Positions 52,982-63,912 of a stretch of 64,000 nucleotides of DNA are shown one piece after another. The stretch is from positions 62,001-126,000 of the forward strand of contig JAUIMM010000017.1 in assembly GCA_031769625.1 (NCBI GenBank), written 5' to 3'. The translations under genes were made by a program, and so were the position numbers. Every line of letters begins with the position of its first letter. Position 1 is the stretch's first letter. Below the pieces are notes generated by a model, which was not told the DNA's origin, did no database searches, and saw only the letters and a program-made list of their open reading frames with translations. The stretch is from Taudactylus pleione. Taxonomy: Eukaryota; Chordata; Amphibia; Anura; Myobatrachidae.

Positions 52982-54239
52982 AGGCCCCTACACACTAGAC
53001 CTGATTCCGTTGCATCGGAAACGACAAATCATTAAAATCGCCCAGTGTGTATGCACTATATTGAGTGCAGTGCGCACTCCTGTGGGGTCATTGGTCGCAT
53101 CATCTGATCTTCCCTACATGCAGTCCAATCCGACATTTTTTATATTTTTAAAACAAGGTTAATACATTATTAAAAACATAATAGCAAAACAAGTAGTAAG
53201 ACAAAAAGCACAAGCCCAAACTAATAACTTTACTGTACAAAATAGCATTAATGGATTCTGTATAACATTTAGGGGCTGTTTCTGATTTTGGAGCAAAACA
53301 GCAAAAATAATAAATAAATTCCATAGACAAAAAACCTTACGGTATCGCATGTCCCATTAAAGCTTCATTAGACATGATCTGAAATTTCACAAAACCTACT
53401 GAATTCCTGGCCCTCAAAGTAAAAAAAGCAATGAAATTCCGATCATTAAGGATGATGCCTTAATGGACGTGTTCCTTGCGCAATACAGATATGGTATGCC
53501 ATGACACCTGTGGTTAACTGCAGATTCAGCACTCTCAAAGAGTGAGATTTCTGTCACTCACAAAATGGTAGAGCTGCTAATTCACAGATTTGTGTGCGCA
53601 TTGGAATACACACATACAGTCTATACAACTGAGGTCTGAGCAGTTATGTGGCACACACATTCCACTCAGTGCCCACAATCTTCCCATTCGTTCACCACAA
53701 CAATCCCAGTGGGTTCCAACATCCTTCTCACTCCATACATCCATCTCATTCAGAATACATATTCAGCTCCCTAATTTTTAAAACTATCATACTCTGTCTA
53801 TACATTTACACTATCTGCACCTCTATGCTGCTCTATCGTCCCCAATCCCTACTGCTGGCATAAAGGGCCCACCAGGGGAATGCAGTGTTAGGAGCCCATG
53901 CTTAAAGGGTGTGGTCATCCACCAGAGGGGGTGTGGCCAGCCACCACAGTTGCTTGGCTAACTATCAAGCAAATCTTGGTATAGTTTCTATAGAAGCAAA
54001 CCAAGAACTGATGTTCATCCATGTTCCTGCTCCACAAGGTAACTGACCATCTAATACAGTAACAGTGTACAATTCAGTACACAGTGTGGAACATGACACC
54101 TAGAGGAGGGGGTGGGCCCCAGGCAGTGGGTCCCACCGGGGATTTCCCCTGTACCCCTGTGGGCCAGTCCAACCCTGTGTACACCCCATATCTTTCACAA
54201 TAACGATCATACAGCACATAGTCTAGTGTGTATGAACCT
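52982..54239. mobile_element. MITE with AGG...CTACACACTAGAC ends, interrupted
   Basis: Left AGGCCCCTACACACTAGACC, right (other strand) AGGTTCATACACACTAGACT, related to the element in the L1 at 5886. Later insertions, including repeat G copy 2, separate its ends. Confidence 0.55.
53866..54175. mobile_element. Dispersed repeat G, copy 2
   Basis: Counterpart of 37126-37470, in the same orientation. Confidence 0.72.
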
Positions 54240-54297
54240 TTAGATAATTAAATAACCGCTTTAAACCTTGCTAGCTACACCCCGGATATTTATAGAA

Positions 54298-54965
54298 TAC
54301 TAGCTGAAGTGCCCAGCGTTGCCCAGGTTTAAATCTTTATGTTATTTATACCTTTAACATTTAATGCCGAGTCGCACCCAGGATTATGTTCATGCGCGGG
54401 GGTCACTCGACCTGGCTTATTTCATCCTGGCCCTTTCACACTGCACATTAACCCAGGTTACTGAGCGTTCATGTGTAATAACTCGGGTTATTGCTGCAAG
54501 TGTAAAAGGAGTATCAGTTAGGCATCCCAAACCAATTGCCACCCCTCTGTGAAGTTTTCAACCAAAGCAATCCAGTGGAAGGCCCAGAACAGGCTCCCCG
54601 GGTCAGGTCAAAGTTCTGCCCAGCGTACACCAACGGGAGATCCGACAGGAGCCTAAATTTCAAGTTATTAAGTTAGGCATCCTAGACCAATTGCCACTTC
54701 TCTGTAAAGTTTTCATCCAAATCCCCCTAATATGTCTTCTGGGAACCAATGTTACCATTCTGTGAAGTTTTCATCCAAATCCATCCAGTTGAAGGCTCAG
54801 AACAGGCTCCCCAGGTCAGAAGTCTGCCCAGCCAATGGAAGGTCCGACCAGGCCCTAACCCCCCTAAAACCTGGCCAGGATCCAACTGGATCATCTTGCG
54901 TTGGTTTCATCCAAATCGGTGTAGGGGTATCCGAATGCATAACCGGACAGACAAACAAAAAGAAC
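54298..54965. repeat. Repeat with ~150-bp internal tandem duplication
   Basis: Starts TACTAGCTGAAGTGCCCAGC and ends near GGTATCCGAATGC...ACAGACAAAC. Blocks AGGCATCC-A-ACCAATTGCCAC, GAAGTTTTCA-CCAAA and AACAGGCTCCCC occur twice (from 54519 and 54672). This start/end style is seen in retroelement tails, but the class is not proven. Confidence 0.55.
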
Positions 54966-54969
54966 AATA

Positions 54970-55800
54970 AAATGTATATATAAGATGTCCAATCAATGTG
55001 TCGTGGCATTGCACTTTCATATGCTAATGCGACAATAGGTCGAACTAAGATGCATATCTGTGAGTCTGAAAAGGCAAGCCTATCCTGCCCACTGTCCTAG
55101 CATCCTCAGACGCAAAGATAATCATTAGTGTCGGCACTTGCACCAGCCCCAAGGTAGGTGTAAGATATGTAAAAAACAGATATCCCTTTCCCATACGCAC
55201 TACTTCATACAGAGCTGTACATACACTCCCATTAGAAATAGCTGCTTCATGCATCTTAATACTCACCACCCAGAGACATCTACTTCAGATGTATAATTAG
55301 GCCCAATAGCCCAGCCACAGAACTGTTGGGACCTACCCAGGGGTGGATTGGGACCTTAAAGTGGCCATATAAAACAAAAATAAAAGTGGCTGCTTGGAGG
55401 TGGAACCAAATAAAATGTAGGGGAGGAGGGGGGGCAATAAAAAAAAAAAAGGCGTGCTTGGCAAACAGCCCTAGCCACAGCACAATACTGAGATTATCCA
55501 CGTGCCTGCCAAACAATAAAGAAAGCATCCATGTGAAAGCCATACAGACAACATCCCTGTCACTGCCATAAAGCAGATACCAGCGATTGTCATACAGGAC
55601 AGACAGCATCCCCGCAACCACATAGTACACTGAGGATTCCATGCACAGCCATACACTACACTGAGCATCCAAGTGAACACAGCACAATAAATACAATATA
55701 TATTTATAATAACTTGGACTGCTGAAAATATAAATAAATTATGTCATGAGCTGCCATGGAACATCGAACTGATCAGATGTGCTGAGACTTGTAGTTCCAC
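54970..55800. other. No gene recognised
   Basis: CAGGGGTGGATTGGGACC at 55339 looks like a hAT-type left end without a clear partner. An A-run lies at 55438-55450. Confidence 0.4.
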
Positions 55801-55817
55801 TACAGTTGATCAGGAAC

Positions 55818-55975
55818 AGGTAGACTCCAGATACAGATGAGACCTCCAGACGTATAGACTGCTCACCTCTGGACAAATATCTGAAGGAGTATTGTTCTGT
55901 GCCAAGAGGGCTACGTGGAGACTCTAAAGAGGAGGATGCTGGCCGAGCAGGAGTGTCTATGGCCTGTGATACTTG
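55818..55975 (+). pseudogene. Coding-like fragment of unknown origin
   Basis: Open for ~50 codons between stops without a Met: TPDTDETSRRIDCSPLDKYL then KEYCSVPRGLRGDSKEED. Composition is protein-like and the PLD-x-YLK...VPRGLR pattern reminds me of retroelement gag-like proteins in amphibians, but I cannot confirm it. Confidence 0.2.
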
Positions 55976-56659
55976 ATGCTTTCTTCACTTGCAGAAACCT
56001 GAGCCCCTCTTATCTATCCTGAAGAATCTCACTTACCACTACCTGAACCTCTCTCTCCTAGACTGACCACAGAAACTTACCACACTGCTAGAACATGAGC
56101 ACCTCTCCCCTACCCTACTTTGGGGCCTAGTGATTACAGTATATGCAAATTATCTACGTCAATAAAGAACCTCCACATAGAAGCATAAATTACATCATGT
56201 ACTTATGAGCACCCTGGGTAAAGACATGATGAAACTTTAGACTTTTTGATTAAACCTGTAGTTAATATGACCCTGGACCTACCAATTGAACACCCTCTAT
56301 AAAAGTCTAATAGCATGACCAGTAACCATTACATTTATTTTAAGTAACAGTGGTCATACTCAATTTAGAGGAGATAGCATATCTTCAGATTGTCTCAAGT
56401 TAGGCTGGACTTCAGAAGCGCTATGCTCGCCCCTACATCAACATGGCCATGCCCCATTATAATAAGGCTACTACACACCTTTTATGCACTTAGTGATGAC
56501 CCAATTAGATGACTGCAAAAGATGGTAGGTATAAGGTAGGCATATTAGACCGGACTGTGACTATTCAAGGATTTATCTGTTTTAAGACAATGATTAAAAA
56601 AAAAAAGTACACGTAAAAAAACTAAAAATGAAAACAGCTAAAGATGCATGACTTGGAAC
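55976..56659. other. No feature recognised
   Basis: Unique-looking sequence. Confidence 0.4.
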
Positions 56660-56662
56660 AGA

Positions 56663-57221
56663 GGGCCCGATTCAGACCCGCTTGCTAGATGCGTATGCAA
56701 ATTCGGCTAAGTGATAGACGATCGCACAGCAAGGCATAAGCACGTCCACTGTCTTGTCGTGCGATCGCTCTGTGTATGCAGACGCCCACCAGCCTGTCTT
56801 AAGACGCCCACTTGTGCACGTCATCTCCAGGATGTGTATGCAACCATCGGTACAATTGCAAACGAACGCAGCGCTTGTGGTTGACCATACCCTACCGCAA
56901 GCACTTCAGTGTACAATCCAGCCAGGTGACGTGTACTATGACACTGCGTCTTAATTATGCATGCCTCTGAAATGGCGTTGAGACGCTCAGGCATGCCTGC
57001 ATTCGCACCTCCACTCCCCCGTTTTCAAAGACCAACCCATGTCACCAACCACAAACGGCTCGTCCTGTCACTCACTCGGCTGAGCAGTCTATGCGCAGCA
57101 AGCCTACGCTTTCCGATTGCTCGGACTGATTTGTGCACGGCGATGCATACGTATGCGCACAATGCAGAAATCGGCTGGCTGCGTGCGAGCGCTTCCTAGA
57201 GAGCGGGTCTGAATCGGGCCC
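56663..57221. mobile_element. Harbinger-like MITE with AGA duplication
   Basis: GGGCCCGATTCAGACCCGCT and (other strand) GGGCCCGATTCAGACCCGCT are identical over 20 bp. AGA at 56660-56662 and 57222-57224. It is the most symmetric, probably youngest, copy of its family here. Confidence 0.93.
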
Positions 57222-57224
57222 AGA

Positions 57225-58297
57225 GTCTTGTGATGTGCACATGAGGTAGGTGTTTGGGAGGACAAGCCCAACTTTCTATCATGGCATATGGCTCTAATAA
57301 TTCTACTGGACAGAAAGTTATGTCATATAACAAAAATAAAGTTTCTTACCCAGTATACAACATATTTAAAATGTCCTCTTGCATTCTCTATTAGGGATCT
57401 ACAAGAGCAGTCTGCTCTTGTGCCTTTTATGCAAATATGTTGTAGAGCACTCCAGACCTGTCCTCCTTATATAGAATGCAAAATATATCAAAGTTAACCT
57501 TTTTATACTAAATGGAAAACATAATGGTATTCTCAGATTCCTTTTTCATTGTTGTAGTAACATATTATATTATTAAAGAGGACCCATCAGTGCCTTGTCC
57601 ATAATGTATATCACCACACAATGCTCTCTCAGCCGAGGAGAAAGCATGATATCTGACGTAATAAAGTACAGTGTGCATACAAGGGCATTAGGAAGAGGAG
57701 GACAGCAAGCCCAGGGATGGCATAAATACACACTATCCATCCAGTTATAATTAGTCAAAATGGCGCTGCTCGAGCCATCTCATTAGGAGGACCCATGAGA
57801 AGGGAGGCTACATTTTTATGATAAGCACTGCAGCTTCCATAGAAGTGAAAAAAATAAATAAATCAGTTATTTGTTTATATGAAAAACATATTATAGTTAT
57901 TTAATGTTCTCAACAGCAATAATTGTCATGCCCAGGTTTCCTTGAAATCGTAAAGTGCATATGCTGGTGATATAGAAGTAAATGTCAATAAATTAAAAAT
58001 ATGGACATGCATACTAAAATTAGTTTTAACCAGTTGGTCTTGAATGACAGGTTTTGTACATTTTCCAGTGTTTGGGAGCAAATGTTCCATTGTAATTTGC
58101 TTCCATACATTACTAGATTTTCGTACCAGCTAGCCAATTAGTTGGACAGATAAAAGGTGTATGGCCAGCTTTACTCTTTTAAATCCCCAGTAAAGTAAAC
58201 CAGGTTTATTTAGAAAAAATGCTAATGATAAGACTATTATGTGTCAATGAGGAATGCTCTTTATAAAGGGCACAAAAAATGTTTGGTCAATGAAATA
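57225..58297. other. No feature recognised
   Basis: About 1 kb of AT-rich DNA without frames or repeats of note. Confidence 0.4.
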
Positions 58298-58425
58298 TCT
58301 ATATAATAAGCAAGAAAGCCTGTCTGTCTGTCTGTCTGTCCTTTATGCACGGCCAGAGTTTAGACCTAGCTCCACCAAATTCGGCATAGTGGTGTAGTTT
58401 GACCAGTATTAGGTTTTTGCCTAGA
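58298..58425. repeat. Retroelement-tail-like segment with (CTGT)n
   Basis: ATATAATAAGCAAGAAAGC followed by six CTGT units at 58320-58343 and AGCTCCACCAAATTCGGCAT. This style recalls RTE-like 3' regions; class unproven. Confidence 0.35.
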
Positions 58426-58974
58426 TTTGAACTTCGTCAGGGCCACACATTGTCACACAATCCCTAAAAATTGGGACACTCTTAAATTACACAGGTTCAT
58501 GGGCTGGCTCCAATGGAAATTGGCAGTCTGCCAAAAACCTGTGTTAAAGCTACATCACGTGCTTCTGAACAGTCTCCGTCCCTGCTTTGAGGTGACCGCC
58601 GACGGGTAAGTGCATCTCCAGTCTGTCCAAAGTGAGTGACATGTGCATACAGGCTTTATATTAGCCTGTATATATGTATATTTATGTGCTTTTATAGTTA
58701 ACATTTATATATAAATGTTAAGTATAATAGAACATAAAAATGTACACATGTCAATCAATTTCGGCAGGTTTAACATGCTCTAATTGGTCTTACCTGTCTG
58801 TGGTCACCGCAAAGCAGGGACGTTGACTGGGCGGTGTTACACGATGCTGCAGGGACTTATGGGAAAATATCCCTCTGTCCTGCAGTTTTCAGGGAATTTA
58901 ATGTAATTTCTTCATATAATGCCATTCGGAGATGGTGTTATATAAAGTAAGGATTTTTAGAGTAATTTAAAGCT

Positions 58975-59190
58975 TTTTGCTTTGCTGAATAGCAAAAAAC
59001 GTTAAAGCACTGTAGAGATCAATGACTGATCTCAACAGTATGGTACTCTGCGAGATGGGAATTAATCGAGAAGATAATTGCGTTATCTTCTCAATTAACC
59101 CATTGCTGAATAGTGGATTTACATAAAAAATGCGTAAATGCTGATTTCCGCATTTATTATGTGAAAGAATCATTGCTGAATAGACCCCTT
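58975..59190. mobile_element. MITE related to the CTCTATTCAGCAA family, copy 3
   Basis: TTGCTGAATAG at both sides, with GAGAAGATAATTGCG and TTATCTTCTCAATTAA in the centre forming a hairpin. It ends GCTGAATAGACCCC. Confidence 0.6.
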
Positions 59191-59339
59191 AGTCCTTTTT
59201 AAAGTGATCATATACATTAGTCAGCCCTCTGTGTTTGCATGCAAGATCGTAACTAGAACTTGTGGGACACATAACAAGATATTAAAAGGCAGCCTTCCCC
59301 CCCGAGCTAAATGAAACATACATTTGCCCCCACACAGAG

Positions 59340-59530
59340 TCCATTCAGGTTATGCTACACAGCAGTACCCCTTATATACATTATGCCATGCAGTAGTAGT
59401 GCCCCTTATACATTAGGCCACACAGTAATGCCCCATACAGATTATGCTACATAGTAGTAGTGCCCCATATAACACATTATTTCACACAATGGTGGTGCCT
59501 CTTACACATTATGCCACACAGTTATGCCCC
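59340..59530. repeat. Minisatellite, inverse of the 45.1-kb array
   Basis: About five units of ACATTATGCCACACAGTAG plus TAGTGCCCCTTAT, imperfect. Confidence 0.82.
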
Positions 59531-60106
59531 CCTCCCAGCAACTTCTCTCCCTGTGTCCTTCCAGCAGCCTCTCGCCTCCCCCTGTGTGCCATCAGGTGTG
59601 GATTTGGTCCTGGGCAACCAGCTAGTTACACCTGGTGCACTGGCAGGCAGCAGCAGACTAGGACAGACAGTGCATGCGCAATTTAAATCTGGAATCGGTT
59701 GTGAGCCATTGCCTCGTGACCAGTGGCGCTGTCTTTCCATGTCTGCCTGCCAGTGTGCCAGCTGTAATTAGCTGGCAGGCCGGCACCAAATCAACACCGC
59801 TGACACCCAGGGCCCCCTCGTCGGCCCTGACTGGACCGGCCCACCTTGTGTGCGTAACTGGGTACAGGGGGAGCGGCAGGCCACAGAGGCAGCTCAGGCA
59901 CCATAGCAGCAGCACCCCTTGTGCCCATGGTAGTTACATCACTGGTTCCATGCATGTTAGCAAACAGTGGGTTCCTTTTCAGGATCAATGGATTGGGGTT
60001 ATAGGCGGGCGAGGACAATGTAAACAAATAAAGACTGCAGGTGTACTTCAGGGTCCAGTCTTCAACCCAGATAATGCCAGGTATCCCAGCTAGTTTATTA
60101 TTATTT
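59531..60106. other. GC-rich decayed repeats, no gene
   Basis: Several overlapping frames exist only because of base composition. GGCCCTGACTGGACCGG-type sequence suggests hAT-like ends, none paired convincingly. Confidence 0.4.
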
Positions 60107-60242
60107 ATTTATTAACAGTTTCTTATATAGCGCAACATATTCCATTGCACTTTACAATTGGAAACAACATGAACAGAACAAAACAGGGTAGTAACAGACA
60201 GACATAAAAGGTAGGAGGGCCCTGCTCGCAAGCTTACAGTAA
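60107..60242. repeat. Dispersed repeat D, copy 2
   Basis: Counterpart of 9218-9351. It contains ATATAGCGCAACATATTCC and ends GGGCCCTGCTCGCAAGCTTA. Confidence 0.75.
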
Positions 60243-60540
60243 CAAATTATTCCTTATAATGCACCAGTTGCTCTAAAATACATAGAACATAACACAATGA
60301 TTATAAACAGTGACATAAGAAAGCAGTTTATAAAGATAATACTTACATGAGTTTATAACTATTTTTATATCCACTTTGTATTATAGAAGCCTATTCACAC
60401 TTACCTGGGTAATTTAGGTTTATAAAGGAAGTTAAATTATTTGAATATATATTATATATAGCGTTAGTTTTTAGATAGAAAAAGATTTGTCTGGAAAAAT
60501 CCGAAACCGATGGATGCTCCCATTCATACCTTGTGGAGAA

Positions 60541-60709
60541 TCAATAAATAATTGTCTACCGGTGTTCGTTGGACCATAGTTGCGACGGCTGTAAATTGTC
60601 TTGTAGTTTACCCATCATCCAGCAGGTGGTAGCGTTGTCATTTCAGTCTTTTAAGGCGTCGCTCGCTACACTGCAGCCGCCTCTATGGTTTGGTGACGTC
60701 GCAGCACAG
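60541..60709 (+). promoter_or_regulatory. Presumed promoter and 5' UTR of the RNF113 gene
   Basis: CpG content rises sharply here and stays high to about 60910. The region is in frame with the downstream exon but reads as non-conserved sequence, so it is taken as untranslated. Confidence 0.5.
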
Positions 60710-60860
60710 ATGGCCGGCACACCGGAGCCGGACACGGTACAGATGGCTGATCCGGTACCCGCCGCCGCTGCTGCGGAGGCGAAGACCCCGGTCTGCAGTT
60801 TCCTTTTTAAGAAAAGCAGCAGGAAATTCGCAGGCCGGAAACGCAGAGGAGAGGAGCGGG
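60710..60860 (+). CDS. rnf113a: RNF113 (CWC24-like RING finger protein), first coding exon
   Basis: Starts MAGTPEPDTVQM at an ATG and reads through an Ala-rich stretch to TPVCSFLFKKSSRKFAGRKR, then RGEER and a split Gly codon. VC-FLFKK-RK...GRRKR is the conserved start of RNF113A, a spliceosome-associated ubiquitin ligase with a CCCH zinc finger and a RING domain (family knowledge; those domains lie in exons beyond the window). The donor CGGG|GTGAGAG leaves phase 1. Human RNF113A is intronless as I recall, so a spliced gene would fit an ancestral intron-containing form. Whether it is rnf113a or a paralogue cannot be told from 50 residues. Confidence 0.82.
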
Positions 60861-60891
60861 GTGAGAGCAGCCTGTGGGAGTGCTGCGCGGG

Positions 60892-60904
60892 GCATTGTGG
60901 GAGA
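60892..60904 (-). promoter_or_regulatory. ZNF143/THAP11-type motif
   Basis: The complement reads TCCCACAATGC, the core of a motif common in promoters of housekeeping genes. It lies 32 bp after exon 1 in CpG-rich sequence. Confidence 0.4.
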
Positions 60905-61718
60905 GTGCCCGGGCAGGGGGCGCTGCTTTTAAAGGGACTTTTGTCTGGGTGAGCCGACCACGGGAAATCCATAGGACGTACAGCTTGTGGTGCTTGTTAT
61001 TACGCTGCAGAAGTTTCCCCTTAGTAGCAGTGATGGAAATATTGACCAGTCTATTGTCATTTGTGTATATATGCCCAGTGTACCCCCAGCTCTTTATTAG
61101 GGGTGTGCACCGGCCACTTTTCGTGTTTTGGTTTTGGATCTGGATCTTTCTTCGTGTTTTGGATCTGGATTGGTTTTGCCAAAACCACCCTTCGGTGTTT
61201 TGGGTTCTGGGTTTTGTGTTTTGGATCTGTATTTTTTTTTAAAAAAGCATAAAAACAGCTAAAATCACAGAATGTGTTGATTTTTCTGCTCCTATGCTAT
61301 TATTAACCTCAAAAACCTTAATTTCCACTCATTTCCAGTTTATTCTGAACACCTCACAATAGTGTTTTTATGTCCAAAAGGTTGCACCGAGGTAGCTGGA
61401 TGACTATGCTAAGCGACACGAGTGGGCGGCACAAACACGTGGCCCATCTAGGAGTGACACTGCAGTGGCAGACCGGATGGCAGTTTGAAATACTAGGCCC
61501 CAAACAGTACATAATGCAAAGAAAAAAAAGAGGTGCAAGATGGAATTGTCCTTGGGCCCTCCCACCCACCGTTATGTTGTATAAACAGGACTTGCACACT
61601 TTAACAAACCAATCATTTCAGCGCCAGGGTCTGCCACACGACTGTGGCTGAAATGATTGGTTCATTTGGGCCCCCACAAAATAAGCTGGCAATTAATCTG
61701 GCCCTGCACAAACTGACT

Positions 61719-62186
61719 CTACGGAGGCAAGATGTCGTCCTCATCCTCCTCATTCACCGATTCCTCACCATCTTCAGTGTTGTGTACATCCTCATCCTCA
61801 CAGAGTATTAATTCATCCCTGCTGGAATCCACCACCACAGGTCCCTCTGTACGTTCTGGAGGCTGGTCTCCCTGGAAAAGTTGATAATTCATTTTTATGA
61901 ACATCATCTTCTCCACATTTTGTGGAAGCGAACTCCTACGCCTTTTGCTGACAAGGTTCCCGGCTGCACTAAACACTCTTTCGGAGTGCACACTGGAGGG
62001 GGGGCAACTCAGGTAAAATAGAGCCAGTTTGTACAGGGGCCTCAAAATTGCCTCTTTTTCCTGCCAGTACATGTACGGACTGTCTGACATGCCTACTTGG
62101 ATGCTGTCACCGATGTAATCCTTTAAGAGACAGACGCACTCTTGTCGCTGCTGCTTTGAGGATGCAGGTGCGGCTACAGCCCACAC
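61719..62186 (-). pseudogene. hAT transposase C-terminal region, minus copy
   Basis: 155 codons without a stop. YWQEKEAILRPLYKLALFYL then SSVHSERVFSAAGNLVSKRR and LPQNVEKMMFIKMNY give the full hAT C-terminal dimerisation block, including the part frameshifted in the + copy. A strongly acidic tail ends NEEDEDDILPP. No BED finger or catalytic core is present in the element, so it cannot move itself. Confidence 0.88.
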
Positions 62187-62189
62187 AAT

Positions 62190-62680
62190 TCACAAAGACA
62201 GGAAAAAAAAGAAGAATTTTTTTATTGTTTGTGGAGCGCACTTTGAGGGTTACACCACCCTTTAAACAGACAGACGCACGCTTGTCGCTGCTGCTACAGC
62301 CCACACATTTCACAAAGACAGAAAAAAAAGAAGAATTTTTGCAGTGACAGTAGACTTGTCAGAAATTGTTGGCACGTCCTTCAGTCCGTTCCAGATGTCC
62401 AAACCGGCCCTTGACTTATGACACAGGCGCACGATTGGTGCTGCTCCTTTGTTGATGCACGTGCAGCCACAGTGCACACAATTCACAAACACAGAAAATT
62501 ATTTTTATTTTGTTTGGAGTGTACTTTGGGGGTTACAGCACCCTTTAACGGACAAGCCAGCCGGCCCTTTACTAATAGGACACAGGCGCACGCTTGGTGC
62601 TGCTCCTTTGTTGATGCACGTGCAGCCACAGTGCACACAATTCACAAACACAGAAAAAATATTTTTTTTTTAGCACTTGG
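62190..62680. repeat. ~130-bp tandem repeats in the hAT minus copy
   Basis: About four units with GTTACACCACCCTTTAA, GCGCACGCTTGG-GCTGCT and CAGTGCACACAATTCACAAA, the complement of the array at 15337-15770. Confidence 0.88.
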
Positions 62681-63055
62681 GGGGAGTACCCCTGACGGAC
62701 AGAGCACCCCCTGGACAACACTACAGCACCCCTTTAGGACTGGGACACTGCACAAAACTTTGGAGTGGACACAGCCCCTATGGACAACTGACTGCACAAC
62801 ACAGTCCAGCCAGCCCCTATGGACTTTGAAGTAGTGGACACAGCCCCTATGAACAACAGCAGCAAAGCGCAGCACAGCACAGCACTACACTGCACTACAC
62901 TACACAGCCCAGCCAGCCCTAACTCCCACCCTCCCTCTTCACTGTCCACAGCCGAGTGAGAAAATGGCACCGACGCAGGTACCTTATATAGGATCCAAAA
63001 CCCGCGAGACCCGGAAGGTGGGATGATGACGTTTTGCCTCGATTTCAGATCCCAC

Positions 63056-63442
63056 GAGACGCAGACCATATTGTTTCTTTGTGAATAAAGTTTATACAAC
63101 GGAATAGAACCACACGTGGTCTGGAGTTTGGTTGCATCCTAGCTGGTCCAGTCCTATGAGCCCTTTCTATTACAAGATCGGTACAGGTCTCTTGGATTTT
63201 TAGAATTTCAGGCAAGGTAATCCTCAAGTAATATAGAGCAGGCCCCTTTAGCGATTCTGGGAGTCCAACCACTCTTAGGTTATTTCGCCTGGACCTGTTT
63301 TCCAGGTCATCTAATTTGGCCAATATAAAATATTCAGATTTTTGAAGTCGAGATGTTGTAGATTTCAGAGCACTGATATCTTGAAAATTCTCGCCACATC
63401 TGTGTTCCACTTGTGACACCCTGTTTGCCAACTGCTGAATCT
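63056..63442 (-). pseudogene. Decayed L1 ORF1 fragment, C-terminal side of the MITE
   Basis: Reads LANRVSQVEHRCGENFQDIS, then DLENRSRRNNLRVVGLPES and LVIERAHRTGP, the coiled-coil/RRM junction of L1 ORF1. It stops where the hAT-like element begins. The N-terminal side continues at 63913-64000 beyond the MITE. It comes from a different L1 lineage than the 7-kb copy. Confidence 0.88.
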
Positions 63443-63912
63443 GGGCCTGATTCAGACCCGCTCGCGAGCGCTATAGCGACGGGCAGCAATCCGTCGCTCC
63501 GGGTCTCGTACCAAAGGGGGCGTGCTGTCGATGTTGAGTGACAGCACGCCCCCTTTGGTGGGCGGGCCGGGGGTGTGGCTGCCCAGACGGAGGCGTTCCC
63601 ATGGGAACGCCTACCATCTGGGGCCGGCCCCACTGACATCACAAGTGATGTCAGTGGGAGTGCTTTCGGTTCTGTTAGAGCCGAAAGCACTCTGGGGCTT
63701 GCGGCAACGAGACCCTACCACAAGGGTCTCGTCGCAAGCCCGATGGTCGCGATGGTCTTGACCATCGCGACCATCTTCCTGGCCGCTCGCTATAGCTGTC
63801 GGTGGTAACCCACAGCTATGCGAGCGGCCAGGAGGCCGCTCTAAAAAAACAGAAGGCCGGCCCTGATTCAGAGCAAGCGCTCTGTCAGAGTGTCCGGCTC
63901 TGAATCAGGGCC
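63443..63912. mobile_element. Harbinger-like MITE splitting the L1 ORF1 relic
   Basis: GGGCCTGATTCAGA and (other strand) GGCCCTGATTCAGA ends. TCT at 63440-63442 and 63913-63915. The interior has long palindromes such as GATGGTCGCGATGGTC...GACCATCGCGACCATC. Confidence 0.92.

Larger units (their letters stand above)
61098..63055 (-). mobile_element. hAT-like element derivative, minus copy
   Basis: The 3' terminus (left on +) GGGGTGTGCACCGGCCACTT matches the end of the + copy at 16823. Going left to right it has the non-coding 3' part, hAT coding relic (61719-62186), tandem repeats (62190-62680) and a Ser/Thr-poor 5' part to about 63055, where the L1 ORF1 relic starts. The 5' terminus was not identified. 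Confidence 0.75.

Noticed and set aside
60569..60709. Upstream in-frame extension of the RNF113 exon
   Set aside because: Sequence is not protein-like for this family, and the ATG at 60710 gives the expected short N-terminus.
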